40,076 nucleotides of DNA from Candidatus Wolfebacteria bacterium (GCA_002401445.1 NVTD01000005.1:1-40076); one strand, 5' to 3'; positions 21,454 through 29,975 are shown, counted from the stretch's first letter. Notes: generated from the letters alone by a model not told the origin. Made by a program: numbers and translations.

Positions 21454-24058
21454 ATTTTCTCCCCTTAAGAACTCGTTTCAAATATTTCCCCGTATAAGAT
21501 TCTTTTGATCGTGCAACATCTTCTGGCGTTCCCTTTGCAATAACACTTCCCCCTTGTACTCCACCTTCTGGACCAAAGTCGATTATATAATCCGAGCTTT
21601 TTATAACCTCCATATTGTGTTCAATCACAACAACGGTGTTTCCCTTATCAACAAGTTTCTGTAAAATCTCGATCAATTTGCGCACGTCTGCATAATGCAA
21701 TCCAACAGTTGGCTCATCTAAAAGATAAATAGTTTTTTGTATATGCTGTCTATACAACTCTGACGAAATCTTTACACGCTGTGCTTCCCCACCAGAAAGA
21801 GTTGTTGCTGATTGCCCCAATTTCAAATACCCAAGACCAACATCATTTAATGAATTCATGCGATCATAAATTGCTGGTATATCGTTGAAGAAATTCAGCG
21901 CCTCTTCCACTGTCATGTGCAAAATATCGTAAATATTTTTCCCTTTGTACAACACTTCTAGAGTCTCCTTTGTAAATCTTTTTCCTATACATATATCACA
22001 GGGGACATACACTGTGGGCAAGAAATGCATCTCAACAGCTATCTGTCCGTTCCCCTGACATGCTTCACATCGCCCTCCTTTTACGTTAAATGAAAACCGA
22101 TTAGCCTTCCACCCACGCGCACGAGACTCTTCGCTCGCTGCAAAAAGATCACGTATAAATGTCCAAGCACCGGTGTATGTTGCAGGATTGCTACGTGGTG
22201 TACGTCCAATTGGAGATTGATCAATCAAAACCGTTCGCCCTGCATATTCTGTTCCTTCAAATTTTGCGCAGTTAAATATTTCTGCAGTACGATGCTTTCG
22301 TTCAAATCGCGCACGCAAATTCTTGTGCAAGATCTCATACATAAATGATGACTTTCCTGATCCAGAAACTCCGGTTATCAAAACCATTTTTCCAAGAGGC
22401 ACATCAACATTAAGATTCTTAATATTAAATATTTTCCCTCCTCGCACCTTTATCTTTCCTTTATCATTATTCCGCCTGGCATCAGGCAATGGTATGGTCG
22501 TCTCTCCACGCAAATATGAAAGAGTAAGGGAATCCGAATCATTCTTCTTTGCAGTAATCAGCGGATCTAAATAACCAGCAACAACAATATCCCCGCCATG
22601 TATTCCAGCTCCAGGACCAATATCAATAATATAATCAGAAGCAAATATTGTATCCTCATCATGTTCAACAATAATAATTGTATTTCCAGTATCACGAAGA
22701 TTAAGTAGTGTTTGGATCAATCTATCATTGTCACGAGAATGCAATCCAATTGTTGGCTCGTCTAATACATAGAGAGCTCCTACAAGCCCTGAACCTAACT
22801 GGCTCGCAAGACGAATACGTTGTGCCTCCCCACCAGAAAGAGTATGCGCTCGCCTGTCCAGAGAAAGATATTCAATACCCACATTAATCATAAATTGCAG
22901 GCGTGACTCTATTTCTTTCAAAATTACCTTTGCGATTTCTTTCTCTGTTTTTGTTAATTCAAGTTTCTTAAAGAATTCACTGCTTTGATCAATCGATTGA
23001 GATATAAGATCAACCATGTTTACTCCATTAATAAATACATGCAATGCCTCCTCGCGCACACGGGCACCATTACACACCGGGCATGTCTCATTACTAAAGA
23101 ACTGTCGTGTTCCTAATCCATTACATTCCGGACACGCACCATATGGAGAGTTAAATGAGAACAACCGTGGTTCTACCTCGGGGAATGCATACCCATCATA
23201 CGGACACATAAATTTCACTGACATCAGTTTGTCACCCTCAGGGGTCGCAATTTTTATTAAACCTTCTGATTCTCCGATCGCCCTCTCGATTGCTTCTGAC
23301 AACCGTTCGCGTATTCCTGCCTCGTCTTTTTTAAATTCACTAATATAAAATTCATCGACAAGAACATCAATATCGTGCTTCTTTGTTTTAGTAAGAATAA
23401 TTTTCTCTCGTAGACTCTTTCTCACACCGTCTATTTTTACATGAGTAAATCCCTTACCGAGAAGATCATAGAGTAATTGATAATATTCTCCCTTGCGACC
23501 AACAACAACAGGAGCGTATATTCCAACCTGAGCATCATTCACAGTGACTCCCATTACTTTCTTATCAGACTTTTTAATATTCACAGACAAAACTGTTTTT
23601 ATAATCGTCTCAAGAATTTCCTCGTGCGAAAGCTTTTTTATTTCCCGCCCACATTCCAAACAATGCGGCTTCCCCACACGCGCAAATAAAATACGCAGAT
23701 AATCATGTATCTCTGTAATGGTTGCAACTGTCGAGCGAGGATTGTTTGATCGAGATTTCTGATCAATAGATATTGCTGGAGAAAGTCCCACGATTTCATC
23801 GACATCAGGCTTTTGCATTTGTCGTAAAAACTGTCTTGCATAGCTTGAAAGTGATTCAACATATCGACGTTGTCCTTCAGCAAAAATAGTATCAAAAGCA
23901 AGTGATGATTTTCCTGATCCAGAGAGACCCGTAATAACCACCATTTTGTTTCTAGGCATGCTGACCGTAATATCCTTTAGATTGTGCGTTCGTGCACCTT
24001 TTACAATGATATCTGGTGATTCTTCAATTTTATTCTTTTTAGGTGATTTTGGTGACAT
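21452..24058 (-). CDS. uvrA: Excinuclease ABC subunit A, short form
   Basis: 868 aa from the ATG at 24058. It has two ABC modules: Walker [15 protein letters not shown] and GVSGSGKSS; signatures [13 protein letters not shown] and [13 protein letters not shown]. Zinc sites are [13 protein letters not shown]...CPVCNG and CEACQGNG...CDIC. Between [13 protein letters not shown] and CPVCNGARV only a few residues remain, where standard UvrA has about 65, so part of the insertion domain is deleted. UvrA finds DNA damage and loads UvrB. TTG codons upstream (24076, 24073) lie closer to AGGGGG in a leader hairpin, so the exact start is uncertain. Confidence 0.96.
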   Translation of the reverse strand: MSPKSPKKNKIEESPDIIVKGARTHNLKDITVSMPRNKMVVITGLSGSGKSSLAFDTIFAEGQRRYVESLSSYARQFLRQMQKPDVDEIVGLSPAISIDQKSRSNNPRSTVATITEIHDYLRILFARVGKPHCLECGREIKKLSHEEILETIIKTVLSVNIKKSDKKVMGVTVNDAQVGIYAPVVVGRKGEYYQLLYDLLGKGFTHVKIDGVRKSLREKIILTKTKKHDIDVLVDEFYISEFKKDEAGIRERLSEAIERAIGESEGLIKIATPEGDKLMSVKFMCPYDGYAFPEVEPRLFSFNSPYGACPECNGLGTRQFFSNETCPVCNGARVREEALHVFINGVNMVDLISQSIDQSSEFFKKLELTKTEKEIAKVILKEIESRLQFMINVGIEYLSLDRRAHTLSGGEAQRIRLASQLGSGLVGALYVLDEPTIGLHSRDNDRLIQTLLNLRDTGNTIIIVEHDEDTIFASDYIIDIGPGAGIHGGDIVVAGYLDPLITAKKNDSDSLTLSYLRGETTIPLPDARRNNDKGKIKVRGGKIFNIKNLNVDVPLGKMVLITGVSGSGKSSFMYEILHKNLRARFERKHRTAEIFNCAKFEGTEYAGRTVLIDQSPIGRTPRSNPATYTGAWTFIRDLFAASEESRARGWKANRFSFNVKGGRCEACQGNGQIAVEMHFLPTVYVPCDICIGKRFTKETLEVLYKGKNIYDILHMTVEEALNFFNDIPAIYDRMNSLNDVGLGYLKLGQSATTLSGGEAQRVKISSELYRQHIQKTIYLLDEPTVGLHYADVRKLIEILQKLVDKGNTVVVIEHNMEVIKSSDYIIDFGPEGGVQGGSVIAKGTPEDVARSKESYTGKYLKRVLKGRK

Positions 24059-24079
24059 AACGTTACTACGCAACAATTC

Positions 24080-24100
24080 CCCCTAGGTTTGCCCTAGGGG
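24080..24100 (-). promoter_or_regulatory. Leader hairpin before uvrA
   Basis: Stem CCCCTAGG/CCTAGGGG with a 5-nt loop, 22 nt upstream of the uvrA ATG. It contains the only Shine-Dalgarno-like run (AGGGGG). An extended -10 (TGATATAGT) lies about 40 nt further upstream. It may control uvrA translation. Confidence 0.4.
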
Positions 24101-24160
24101 TTCACTATGAGTTTTTAGAACCTACCCACTATATCAGGTTGTGGATGAGGGTGCAAAAAA

Positions 24161-24200
24161 TCAAAACAAAACCCGCCCAGTCGAATGACTAGGGCGGGTT
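24161..24200 (-). terminator. Terminator of the RHH-like gene
   Basis: Stem AACCCGCCC/GGGCGGGTT with inner AGTC/GACT. On the minus strand it is followed by TTGTTTTG. Confidence 0.85.
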
Positions 24201-24217
24201 AACCAAAATATCAGAGT

Positions 24218-24544
24218 TTAATCTGTCTGTGTTACTGAAGATTCTTGTGAGCGTACCTTTGGAAAAAGAAGCTGGGAAAAATCAGCACCATTCGACGAAC
24301 AACTTCCAACCCGACGACCATTTTTAATTTCATCAACCGCCCATTCCGTGAATTGGACCGCAAAATTTAGCATCTCCCTCCTCGAGGAAAACCAAACAAA
24401 TTCCTCTAATAATCGATTAAGAGAATCCATTTGTTCCTCATTCATTTCAAACTGAAGTTTTGCTTTAACTTCCTTAGAAACACTTGGTTTTGTTTTTGCC
24501 CTTCCTCTTCCCTTCTTTGAAGTAGTCATTTTATCATCTTTCAT
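24218..24544 (-). CDS. Ribbon-helix-helix-like small protein, 108 aa
   Basis: A basic disordered N-terminus (TTSKKGRGRAKTKPSVSKEV) precedes residues about 30-80: KLQFEMNEEQMDSLNRLLEE, then FSSRREMLNFAVQFTEW and IKNGRRVGS. This is a beta-strand/helix/helix pattern close to CopG/MetJ ribbon-helix-helix regulators, including the SRRE turn and the terminal GRRVGS. The assignment is by pattern only. AAAGGG lies 8 nt before the ATG. The promoter at 24603-24630 is of the array type (TTGACTT, 16 bp, TAGTGT), so it may belong to the same regulon as the small-gene cassettes. Confidence 0.6.
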   Translation of the reverse strand: MKDDKMTTSKKGRGRAKTKPSVSKEVKAKLQFEMNEEQMDSLNRLLEEFVWFSSRREMLNFAVQFTEWAVDEIKNGRRVGSCSSNGADFSQLLFPKVRSQESSVTQTD

Positions 24545-24602
24545 AATTTTTACCCTTTCAAAAATTCTGTTTTGTATGAGTTTTAGAAAAATATCTAATT
24601 CA

Positions 24603-24630
24603 ACACTACCTTATATTTTTAGAAAGTCAA
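24603..24630 (-). promoter_or_regulatory. Promoter of the RHH-like gene, array type
   Basis: TTGACT (24630-24625), 16 bp, TAGTGT (24608-24603), then TGAATTAGA. Same spacing as P1-P3. Confidence 0.55.
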
Positions 24631-24725
24631 CTGCAGGGCTAGAATAACCAGACTGTTAAACCTATACCTGTACATCCCTAGCCAAACCAAGAATACTTAG
24701 ACAACATTACACCACACTTTTAACC

Positions 24726-24753
24726 AAAAATGCAGGCTTCGCCTGCATTTTTT
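24726..24753 (-). terminator. uvrB terminator
   Basis: Stem AAATGCAGGC/GCCTGCATTT with loop TTC. Both flanks are A/T runs, so it works in both directions. It lies 24 nt after the uvrB stop. Confidence 0.85.
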
Positions 24754-24776
24754 ATTCTCCTTTTCTTGCCCTGAGT

Positions 24777-26798
24777 TTATTGAAGGGTTTGCTCCTTCAA
24801 TGCACGAATCTCATCGCGCAAAATTGCGGCAGTCTCGAAATCAAGAATCTTTACTGACTCTTCCATTCGCTTCTCCTTCTCCTTAATAACTTTTTTTGGA
24901 TTTGCTTTGTACCGCTCGCCATCAATCGCAAGTAATGTATCGACTGCCGCCTGATGATCCGTCTTTAATTGCTCTGTAATATCTTTAATAGCCTTCTTCA
25001 CTGATATTGGTGTAATTCCGTGCTTTGTATTATAAGCCGTCTGTAGGGTACGTCGACGATCTGTCTCCCGTATCGCATACTCCATTGCCTTTGTGCTACC
25101 GTCGGCATAGAGCGTCACATGTCCCTCGAGGTTACGCGCCGCACGTCCAATAATCTGAATCAATGATGTCTCACTGCGCAAAAAACCTGCTTTATCACTA
25201 TCCAAAATTCCAATAAAAGATACTTCCGGCAAATCAAGACCCTCTCGCAAAAGGTTTACTCCGATTAAACAATCGAATGTACCCTTGCGAAATTCTGTTA
25301 ATATCTCAATACGTTCAATCGTTTTTATTTCACTGTGCAAATATTCAGCCTTAATTCCATTCTCGCGCAAATATTCACTTAAATCTTCCGCCATCTTTTT
25401 TGTTAACGTTGTCCCAATTGTACGATGCCCTTTTGCTACTTCCTTTTGTGTTTCAGAAATAAAATCCTGCACCTGACCTTTGTAATCTCCATTTTCAATA
25501 ACACCCTTCACCGTTATCTCGGGGTCAATCAAACCAGTTGGACGTATTAATTGTTCAGCAATATTTTCCTTTCCACTTGCTTCTAATTCATATGTTGCCG
25601 GGGTTGCTGATGTATATATAACTTGTCCAACTCTCTCCTCAAATTCATGGAATTGTAACGGGCGATTGTCTAGAGCACTCGGCAAACGAAAACCATGTTC
25701 GATCAACATGTCCTTTCGTGAACGGTCTCCTGCATGCATACCACCGATCTGTGGGACCGTTGCATGTGACTCATCTATAATAGTGAGGAAATCTGGCTTG
25801 CCATCTTTTGTATGTGGAAAATATGAAAGTAATGTATGTGCAGCGTCCCCTGCATTCCGTCCATCAAAATGTCGTGAATAGTTCTCAATACCATTACAAT
25901 ATCCAATCTCACGAATCATCGCTAGGTCGTATTTTGTTCGTCGCTCCAATCGTTCTGCCTCTAAGTTCCTACCAGCACGACGCAACTGTGCAAGTCGCTC
26001 TTTCAATTCTAGCGCTATAGCAGTAATAGATCGTGCTCGTTCGTCTTCAGGAGTTACAAAGTGTTTCGCAGGAAAGAGAAAAAAACTATTAATCTCTTCG
26101 ATAATACTCTGAGTCACTGGATCAACCTTCAAAATTTTTGCTAGCTTTGTTCCTTCCAATTCCAATCGATACATCACCTTTTCATTCACTGGCATTATTT
26201 CAACAGCATTTCCTAATGCACGAAACATTCCCGGTTTTAAATCTGCATTTGTTCTCTCAAAATATATACTTACTAGTTTACGCAATAATTCATTACGTGG
26301 GACATTTTCTCCCACAGTAAATTTCATATTCCTCTTTTCATATTCTTCCGGATTTCCCAATCCATATATACAAGAAACAGACGCCACTATAATGACATCG
26401 CGCCGTGTTAGAAGAGCTTGCGTCGTCGCGTGGCGTAATCTCTCGATCTCTTCGTTTATCTGCGCCTCTTTCTCTATATATGTATCTGAGGCTGGAATAT
26501 ACGCTTCTGGTTGGTAGTAGTCATAGTATGAGACAAAGTAATGCACTTCATTCTCTGGAAAGAATTCTCGATACTCTTGAGCAAGCTGTGCCGCGAGGGT
26601 TTTATTGTGAGCAATGACAAGTGTCGGCTTACCTATATTCGCTATAACACTCGCTGCGGTAAACGTCTTACCTGAGCCAGTCACACCCAAAAGAGTCTGG
26701 TGTGGCACACCGTCTTTAATTCCTTTAGTAAGTTTTTTGATCGCCTGCGGCTGGTCTCCCGCTGGATCAAATTCGCTTTTTAAGTTAAACGTTTTCAC
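24777..26798 (-). CDS. uvrB: Excinuclease ABC subunit B
   Basis: 673 aa from GTG at 26798 (reads VKTFNLKSEFDPAGDQPQAI, the normal UvrB opening). Walker A GVTGSGKTFTAASVIA, beta-hairpin YYDYYQPEAYIPASDTYIEK, DESH box IIDESHATVPQIGGM, helicase motifs GRAARNLEGHVTLYAD, and a C-terminal UVR domain (KRMEESVKILDFETAAILRD) that binds UvrC. The frame is open to a TTG at 26828, but that codon lies in the -35. A -10 TATAGT ends 6 nt before the GTG, as in ddl and ychF, so GTG is the preferred start and the mRNA is leaderless. Confidence 0.95.
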   Translation of the reverse strand: MKTFNLKSEFDPAGDQPQAIKKLTKGIKDGVPHQTLLGVTGSGKTFTAASVIANIGKPTLVIAHNKTLAAQLAQEYREFFPENEVHYFVSYYDYYQPEAYIPASDTYIEKEAQINEEIERLRHATTQALLTRRDVIIVASVSCIYGLGNPEEYEKRNMKFTVGENVPRNELLRKLVSIYFERTNADLKPGMFRALGNAVEIMPVNEKVMYRLELEGTKLAKILKVDPVTQSIIEEINSFFLFPAKHFVTPEDERARSITAIALELKERLAQLRRAGRNLEAERLERRTKYDLAMIREIGYCNGIENYSRHFDGRNAGDAAHTLLSYFPHTKDGKPDFLTIIDESHATVPQIGGMHAGDRSRKDMLIEHGFRLPSALDNRPLQFHEFEERVGQVIYTSATPATYELEASGKENIAEQLIRPTGLIDPEITVKGVIENGDYKGQVQDFISETQKEVAKGHRTIGTTLTKKMAEDLSEYLRENGIKAEYLHSEIKTIERIEILTEFRKGTFDCLIGVNLLREGLDLPEVSFIGILDSDKAGFLRSETSLIQIIGRAARNLEGHVTLYADGSTKAMEYAIRETDRRRTLQTAYNTKHGITPISVKKAIKDITEQLKTDHQAAVDTLLAIDGERYKANPKKVIKEKEKRMEESVKILDFETAAILRDEIRALKEQTLQ

Positions 26799-26804
26799 CG
26801 TCTC

Positions 26805-26833
26805 ACTATACTTGGTTGCAGGCGTCAATACAA
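26805..26833 (-). promoter_or_regulatory. uvrB promoter, leaderless
   Basis: TTGTAT (26833-26828), 17 bp, TATAGT (26810-26805), 6 nt, GTG start at 26798. Confidence 0.55.
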
Positions 26834-26844
26834 GACAAAAGAAA

Positions 26845-26871
26845 AAGCCCGACAGATTCGCTGTCGGGCTT
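26845..26871 (-). terminator. Terminator of the 61-aa gene
   Basis: Perfect 11-bp stem AAGCCCGACAG/CTGTCGGGCTT with a 5-nt loop. On the minus strand it is followed by TTTCTTTTG. Confidence 0.9.
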
Positions 26872-26883
26872 CGAAAAAAACAC

Positions 26884-27069
26884 TCATGGGAGACTTGGTG
26901 GGAAATCGCATCCTTTCAATGCGGCCCACATGATATCGTCTTTAGTTGGTGGTGGAAAAGGTAGGTCACCATCAGCCAATTCTTCGGCATCAAACAATTC
27001 AGCTGGTATTGGTGCCGCATTAGACACGTCTGATATATCACACATCTGCACTCGTTCATTTTCATCCAT
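26884..27069 (-). CDS. Small acidic protein, 61 aa
   Basis: MDENERVQMCDISDVSNAAP, then ELFDAEELADGDLPFPPPTK and WAALKGCDFPPSLP. Strongly acidic and proline-rich, two cysteines, no membrane span; probably an extended protein. AAGGA lies 5 nt before the ATG at 27069 and a strong terminator follows, which supports a real gene. No promoter lies close upstream. Expression may depend on read-through of the terminator at 27102-27127 from the promoter at 27244-27271. Confidence 0.6.
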   Translation of the reverse strand: MDENERVQMCDISDVSNAAPIPAELFDAEELADGDLPFPPPTKDDIMWAALKGCDFPPSLP

Positions 27070-27101
27070 ATATTTCCTTATTCAGTTATCAAAGATCAAT
27101 T

Positions 27102-27127
27102 AAAAAAGAGCTCCCATTCGAGAGCTC
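27102..27127 (-). terminator. Terminator or attenuator upstream of the 61-aa gene
   Basis: GAGCTC arms around an 8-nt loop. On the minus strand it is followed by six T. It lies between a strong promoter with a 26-aa ORF and the 61-aa gene. Confidence 0.6.
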
Positions 27128-27154
27128 ATTTTTAGTATCAACACAAAGTATAGT

Positions 27155-27235
27155 TTAATAACAAAAATGATCCCTCGAAGGTAGAGCCTTGAGAATAATC
27201 GCGTAGACAAATGAAAATGTCATTTTTGTTTGCAT
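27155..27235 (-). CDS. Possible 26-aa leader peptide
   Basis: MQTKMTFSFVYAIILKALPS, then RDHFCY and TAA. The ATG is 8 nt after the -10 of a near-consensus promoter, in the same leaderless geometry as the housekeeping genes. A terminator-like hairpin follows 28 nt after the stop. It could be a leader peptide in an attenuator, a small membrane peptide, or simply the 5' part of a short RNA. No comparative support is available here. Confidence 0.35.
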   Translation of the reverse strand: MQTKMTFSFVYAIILKALPSRDHFCY

Positions 27236-27243
27236 TAGTGTGT

Positions 27244-27271
27244 AGTATATACCTATGTAATGAGGTGTCAA
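27244..27271 (-). promoter_or_regulatory. Strong promoter upstream of the 26-aa ORF
   Basis: TTGACA (27271-27266), 16 bp, TATACT (27249-27244). Confidence 0.65.
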
Positions 27272-27292
27272 AACCTATTTTGTGGACTTTCA

Positions 27293-27517
27293 GAACCCAT
27301 CACTAGCCTCATGTCGTATGGAAGGTTCTAAATTTTTAGCGTTAAAAGAAAATAAGGAGCGGAAAGCGACTATATTTTCTTAATCCTTTAGGGCAAATTG
27401 TATATTTTGACGAAGCAATGTGAGCATTGTTGAGAAAAAATAGACAATTTGCAGCAGAAATTTAAAACTTTCAAACGGCAAGTCTTTGTATGTTACGTTG
27501 AGGCTTTTGATGGGTTC
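27293..27517. mobile_element. Foldback element copy 1 (MITE-like), over the 3' end of tgt
   Basis: Terminal inverted repeats GAACCCATCACTAGCCTCA (27293) and its near-complement ending GATGGGTTC (27517). Inner stem CAAATTGTaTATTTT pairs with AAAAATAgACAATTTG around the conserved core GACGAAGCAATGTGAGCATT. An extra stem AAGAAAATA/TATTTTCTT (27346-27354, 27373-27381) makes it longer than copies 3 and 4. Flanks TCA and CTA do not form a clean duplication. The right end supplies the last residues and stop of tgt. Confidence 0.7.
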
Positions 27518-28728
27518 CTATACCGAGTAAGGAAAGCATCACGATGTTCTTCAAATGTGTCATCCAAAAGAGATACCCGTATTTCCTTCATGAGATTAGC
27601 AATAAAATATATATTGTGAATAGAAGCCAAAGTGTTTGCAAGCAATTCATGCCCATGAAAAAGATGTGCTAGATAACTTCGCGTAAAAGTATTACATGTA
27701 TAACACCCACAATCACTTTCAATTGGCCCCATATCTGTCCTATATTCTTTATTTTCGATATGCATTTTTCCATCACGAGTATACAGCGTTCCATTACGTG
27801 CATTCCTCGTTGGCGCAACACAATCAAAAAGATCACATCCATTTTCAACTCCAAGGAATAGGTCCTCCGGCTCTCCGATACCCAACATATGTCGTGGTTT
27901 GTCTTCGGGAAGAATCTCATTCACCCACCGCACAGATGTACCCATATCTTCTTTTGTAAATGACCCCCCAATACCAAACCCATCAAACGGCATTTCCCCT
28001 ATCGTCTTTGCACTCTCTTTTCTCAAATCCTCAAACCGTCCTCCTTGGACAATACCGAACAATGCTTGCTTCATACTTGCATCAGGATTTTGTCGGTGAG
28101 CCTTAAGACTACGACGTGCCCATGCATGCGTTCTGTCCATCGCTTCTTTTTGATATTCATGATCAGCCAACGGCGATGTACATTCATCAAACGCAAAAAT
28201 AATATCTGCTCCTAAATCATGTTGTATTTCTATAGAACGCTCCGGAGTGAATCGGTGCATGCTTCCATTTAAATGTGAGGTGAAAGTAACTCCTTCCTCG
28301 TCAATAATTGCCAACTGCCCATGTTGAGTAGCAACATCTTCGTCATAGACTGACGGTGTCGTTGTATTTATATCTTCCTCACCTTTTGCGATTTTAGTTA
28401 TCTTGTGCCCAAAAGCAGCTCCGAGTGAAAATACCTGAAACCCTCCCGAGTCAGTCAGGGTCGGTTTGCTCCACCCCATCATATTTCCAACGCCTCCAGC
28501 TGCCTTCACAATATCAGGCCCGGGCTGTAGATAAAGGTGATATGTGTTTGCTATTAACGTTTGTACCCCGGTTTCTTCTAATTGTTCTGGAGTCAGAGCC
28601 TTTATTGTTGCTTTAGTACCGACAGCAACAAAAGCCGGAGTTTGTATATCTCCATGTGCTGTATGAATAGTTCCCACTCGTGCCAAACTATTTTTCTTCT
28701 TTTTTTCTATTGAAAATGAAAACGACAT
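27493..28728 (-). CDS. tgt: Queuine/preQ1 tRNA-ribosyltransferase (tRNA-guanine transglycosylase)
   Basis: 411 aa. DSGGFQVFSLG carries the catalytic/base-binding Asp, followed by GIGEPEDL and FDCVAPTRNARNGTLYT with the nucleophilic Asp. A zinc site CGCYTC...H lies in DCGCYTCNTFTRSYLAHLFH. It exchanges guanine 34 in tRNAs with GUN anticodons. It is longer than the usual 375 aa, mainly through loops. The C-terminal residues after RYR (NPSKAST) and the stop codon come from the terminal repeat of foldback element copy 1, so the natural end was probably replaced. No Shine-Dalgarno seen. Confidence 0.95.
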   Translation of the reverse strand: MSFSFSIEKKKKNSLARVGTIHTAHGDIQTPAFVAVGTKATIKALTPEQLEETGVQTLIANTYHLYLQPGPDIVKAAGGVGNMMGWSKPTLTDSGGFQVFSLGAAFGHKITKIAKGEEDINTTTPSVYDEDVATQHGQLAIIDEEGVTFTSHLNGSMHRFTPERSIEIQHDLGADIIFAFDECTSPLADHEYQKEAMDRTHAWARRSLKAHRQNPDASMKQALFGIVQGGRFEDLRKESAKTIGEMPFDGFGIGGSFTKEDMGTSVRWVNEILPEDKPRHMLGIGEPEDLFLGVENGCDLFDCVAPTRNARNGTLYTRDGKMHIENKEYRTDMGPIESDCGCYTCNTFTRSYLAHLFHGHELLANTLASIHNIYFIANLMKEIRVSLLDDTFEEHRDAFLTRYRNPSKAST

Positions 28729-28781
28729 AAAGCCCGCATAAATTTGTGCGACCTTAACACTACCACATCTCCAGAAAGCGT

Positions 28782-28871
28782 CTAGATATAGAGAATGTAG
28801 CTAAAGAAGAAACCAACTATGCTCACCGATACAACAACAGCAACCCATTCATTTTTTGACAGCTTTTTCAT
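28782..28871 (-). CDS. Small single-helix membrane peptide, 29 aa
   Basis: MKKLSKNEWVAVVVSVSIVG, then FFFSYILYI and TAG: a basic N-terminus followed by one membrane helix. TTGCAT, 16 bp, TACAAT ends 4 nt before the ATG, again a near-leaderless layout. A frame extension to an ATG at 28901 is possible. Divergent from the LOG gene. Moderately plausible; no known family. Confidence 0.45.
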   Translation of the reverse strand: MKKLSKNEWVAVVVSVSIVGFFFSYILYI

Positions 28872-28908
28872 ATATATATTGTAATATGTTTTATCACTCA
28901 TGCAAAGA

Positions 28909-28937
28909 TTGCCAGTGTGTACTCTTTCTCTTACAAT
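28909..28937 (+). promoter_or_regulatory. LOG-gene promoter, leaderless
   Basis: TTGCCA (28909-28914), 17 bp, TACAAT (28932-28937), 6 nt, ATG at 28944. Confidence 0.6.
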
Positions 28938-28943
28938 AGCACT

Positions 28944-29660
28944 ATGACACAAGAAAAAAATAGTAAGGCAATATGTAATGTACCTGCCCACAAACTATCC
29001 TTTAAGCCCCTTTCGAAAGAAGAGATGCAAAAGGAATTAAATGATCGGATGGACAATATTAATACTGAGTTTAGAAAAGGGTTTGAGTTTATACAATCCC
29101 ATCCAAAGTCTGTGACTGTATTTGGTTCAGCAAGATTTCCAGAAGATCATCATGACTATAAAAAAGCGCGTTCGGTTGCAGGACGCATAAGTAAAGAACT
29201 TGGTTACGCGATTATAACAGGAGGAGGACCTGGAATAATGGAGGCCGCAAACCGAGGTGCATTTGAAAATGACGGTATTTCTCTTGGTCTTACGATTGAA
29301 CTCCCTTCTGAACAAAGAGTAAACCCGTACATAACAGACCACATTGGATTTCACTACTTCTTTAGTCGAAAAGTTGCACTATCATTCTCAGCTGAGGCAT
29401 ACATATATTTCCCTGGGGGGTTTGGCACATTAGATGAACTGTTTGAAATACTTACACTCATACAAACAGGAAAGATCGACGGTGCACCTCCAGTAATACT
29501 GGTAGGCAAAGACTATTGGGAACCTCTAGACTCGTATATGAAAGACATGCTCCTTGAGAAACATGAAGCAATCGATGAATGCGATTTGAATCTATACACG
29601 ATAACGGACGACGAAGACGAAATACTGGAAATCGTAAAGAACGCACCAGTTCGCTACTAA
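28944..29660 (+). CDS. LOG-family protein (cytokinin riboside 5'-monophosphate phosphoribohydrolase-like)
   Basis: 238 aa from the ATG at 28944 (MTQEKNSKAICNVP). A Rossmann-like fold with TVFGSARFPEDHHDY, then GGGPGIMEAANRGA, and the LOG signature PGGFGTLDELFEILT. These enzymes release bases from nucleoside 5'-monophosphates, and many bacterial members are misnamed lysine decarboxylases. The N-terminal 50 residues extend beyond the core. A GTG at 28917 would give a longer protein but lies upstream of the -10. A bidirectional terminator follows. Confidence 0.85.
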   Translation: MTQEKNSKAICNVPAHKLSFKPLSKEEMQKELNDRMDNINTEFRKGFEFIQSHPKSVTVFGSARFPEDHHDYKKARSVAGRISKELGYAIITGGGPGIMEAANRGAFENDGISLGLTIELPSEQRVNPYITDHIGFHYFFSRKVALSFSAEAYIYFPGGFGTLDELFEILTLIQTGKIDGAPPVILVGKDYWEPLDSYMKDMLLEKHEAIDECDLNLYTITDDEDEILEIVKNAPVRY

Positions 29661-29670
29661 TAAAAATGAA

Positions 29671-29699
29671 AAAACTGCCCCGAGGATTAGGGCAGTTTT
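29671..29699. terminator. Bidirectional terminator, LOG gene and lipoprotein gene
   Basis: AAAACTGCCC / GGGCAGTTTT stem with a T run on both strands, placed between convergent genes. Confidence 0.9.
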
Positions 29700-29738
29700 T
29701 TGACGTGATTCTTTCTACAATATTGTAGTGTTATTGGA

Positions 29739-29927
29739 TCACTCTCCGTCATAGACAGCGAGTGTTGGTCCTTGATACTGCATCAACTCGGAATTTAGGC
29801 GGTACTCCGCTGCCTGCTCAAGTAGTAATGCATTATCATCTCGTTGTGGGAATGTACCATTCAAAGCACATCCAGATACGACGATTATGACTAATAATGC
29901 TGCTACTGTGTATATGTTTTTTTTCAT
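29739..29927 (-). CDS. Small lipoprotein, 62 aa
   Basis: MKKNIYTVAALLVIIVVSGC is a type II signal peptide with lipobox VSGC, so the mature protein starts at Cys20. The remaining 42 residues (ALNGTFPQRDDNALLLEQAA, then EYRLNSELMQYQGPTLAVYD) are mostly helical. GGAGG lies 7 nt before the ATG. Its upstream region resembles that of the next lipoprotein gene (TTGYAAAAAT, then AGGTRTTYAAT), suggesting the pair arose by duplication. Role unknown; membrane-anchored outside the cytoplasm. Confidence 0.75.
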   Translation of the reverse strand: MKKNIYTVAALLVIIVVSGCALNGTFPQRDDNALLLEQAAEYRLNSELMQYQGPTLAVYDGE

Positions 29928-29975
29928 AGTATAGCCTCCGCTACGATTGAATACCTTTTTATTATTTTTACAATG

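Noticed and set aside
24058-26850. LexA/SOS boxes upstream of uvrA, uvrB and uvrC
   Set aside because: I found only loose dyads (for example AACCT-N12-AGGTT near the uvrA promoter), with no motif common to the three genes.
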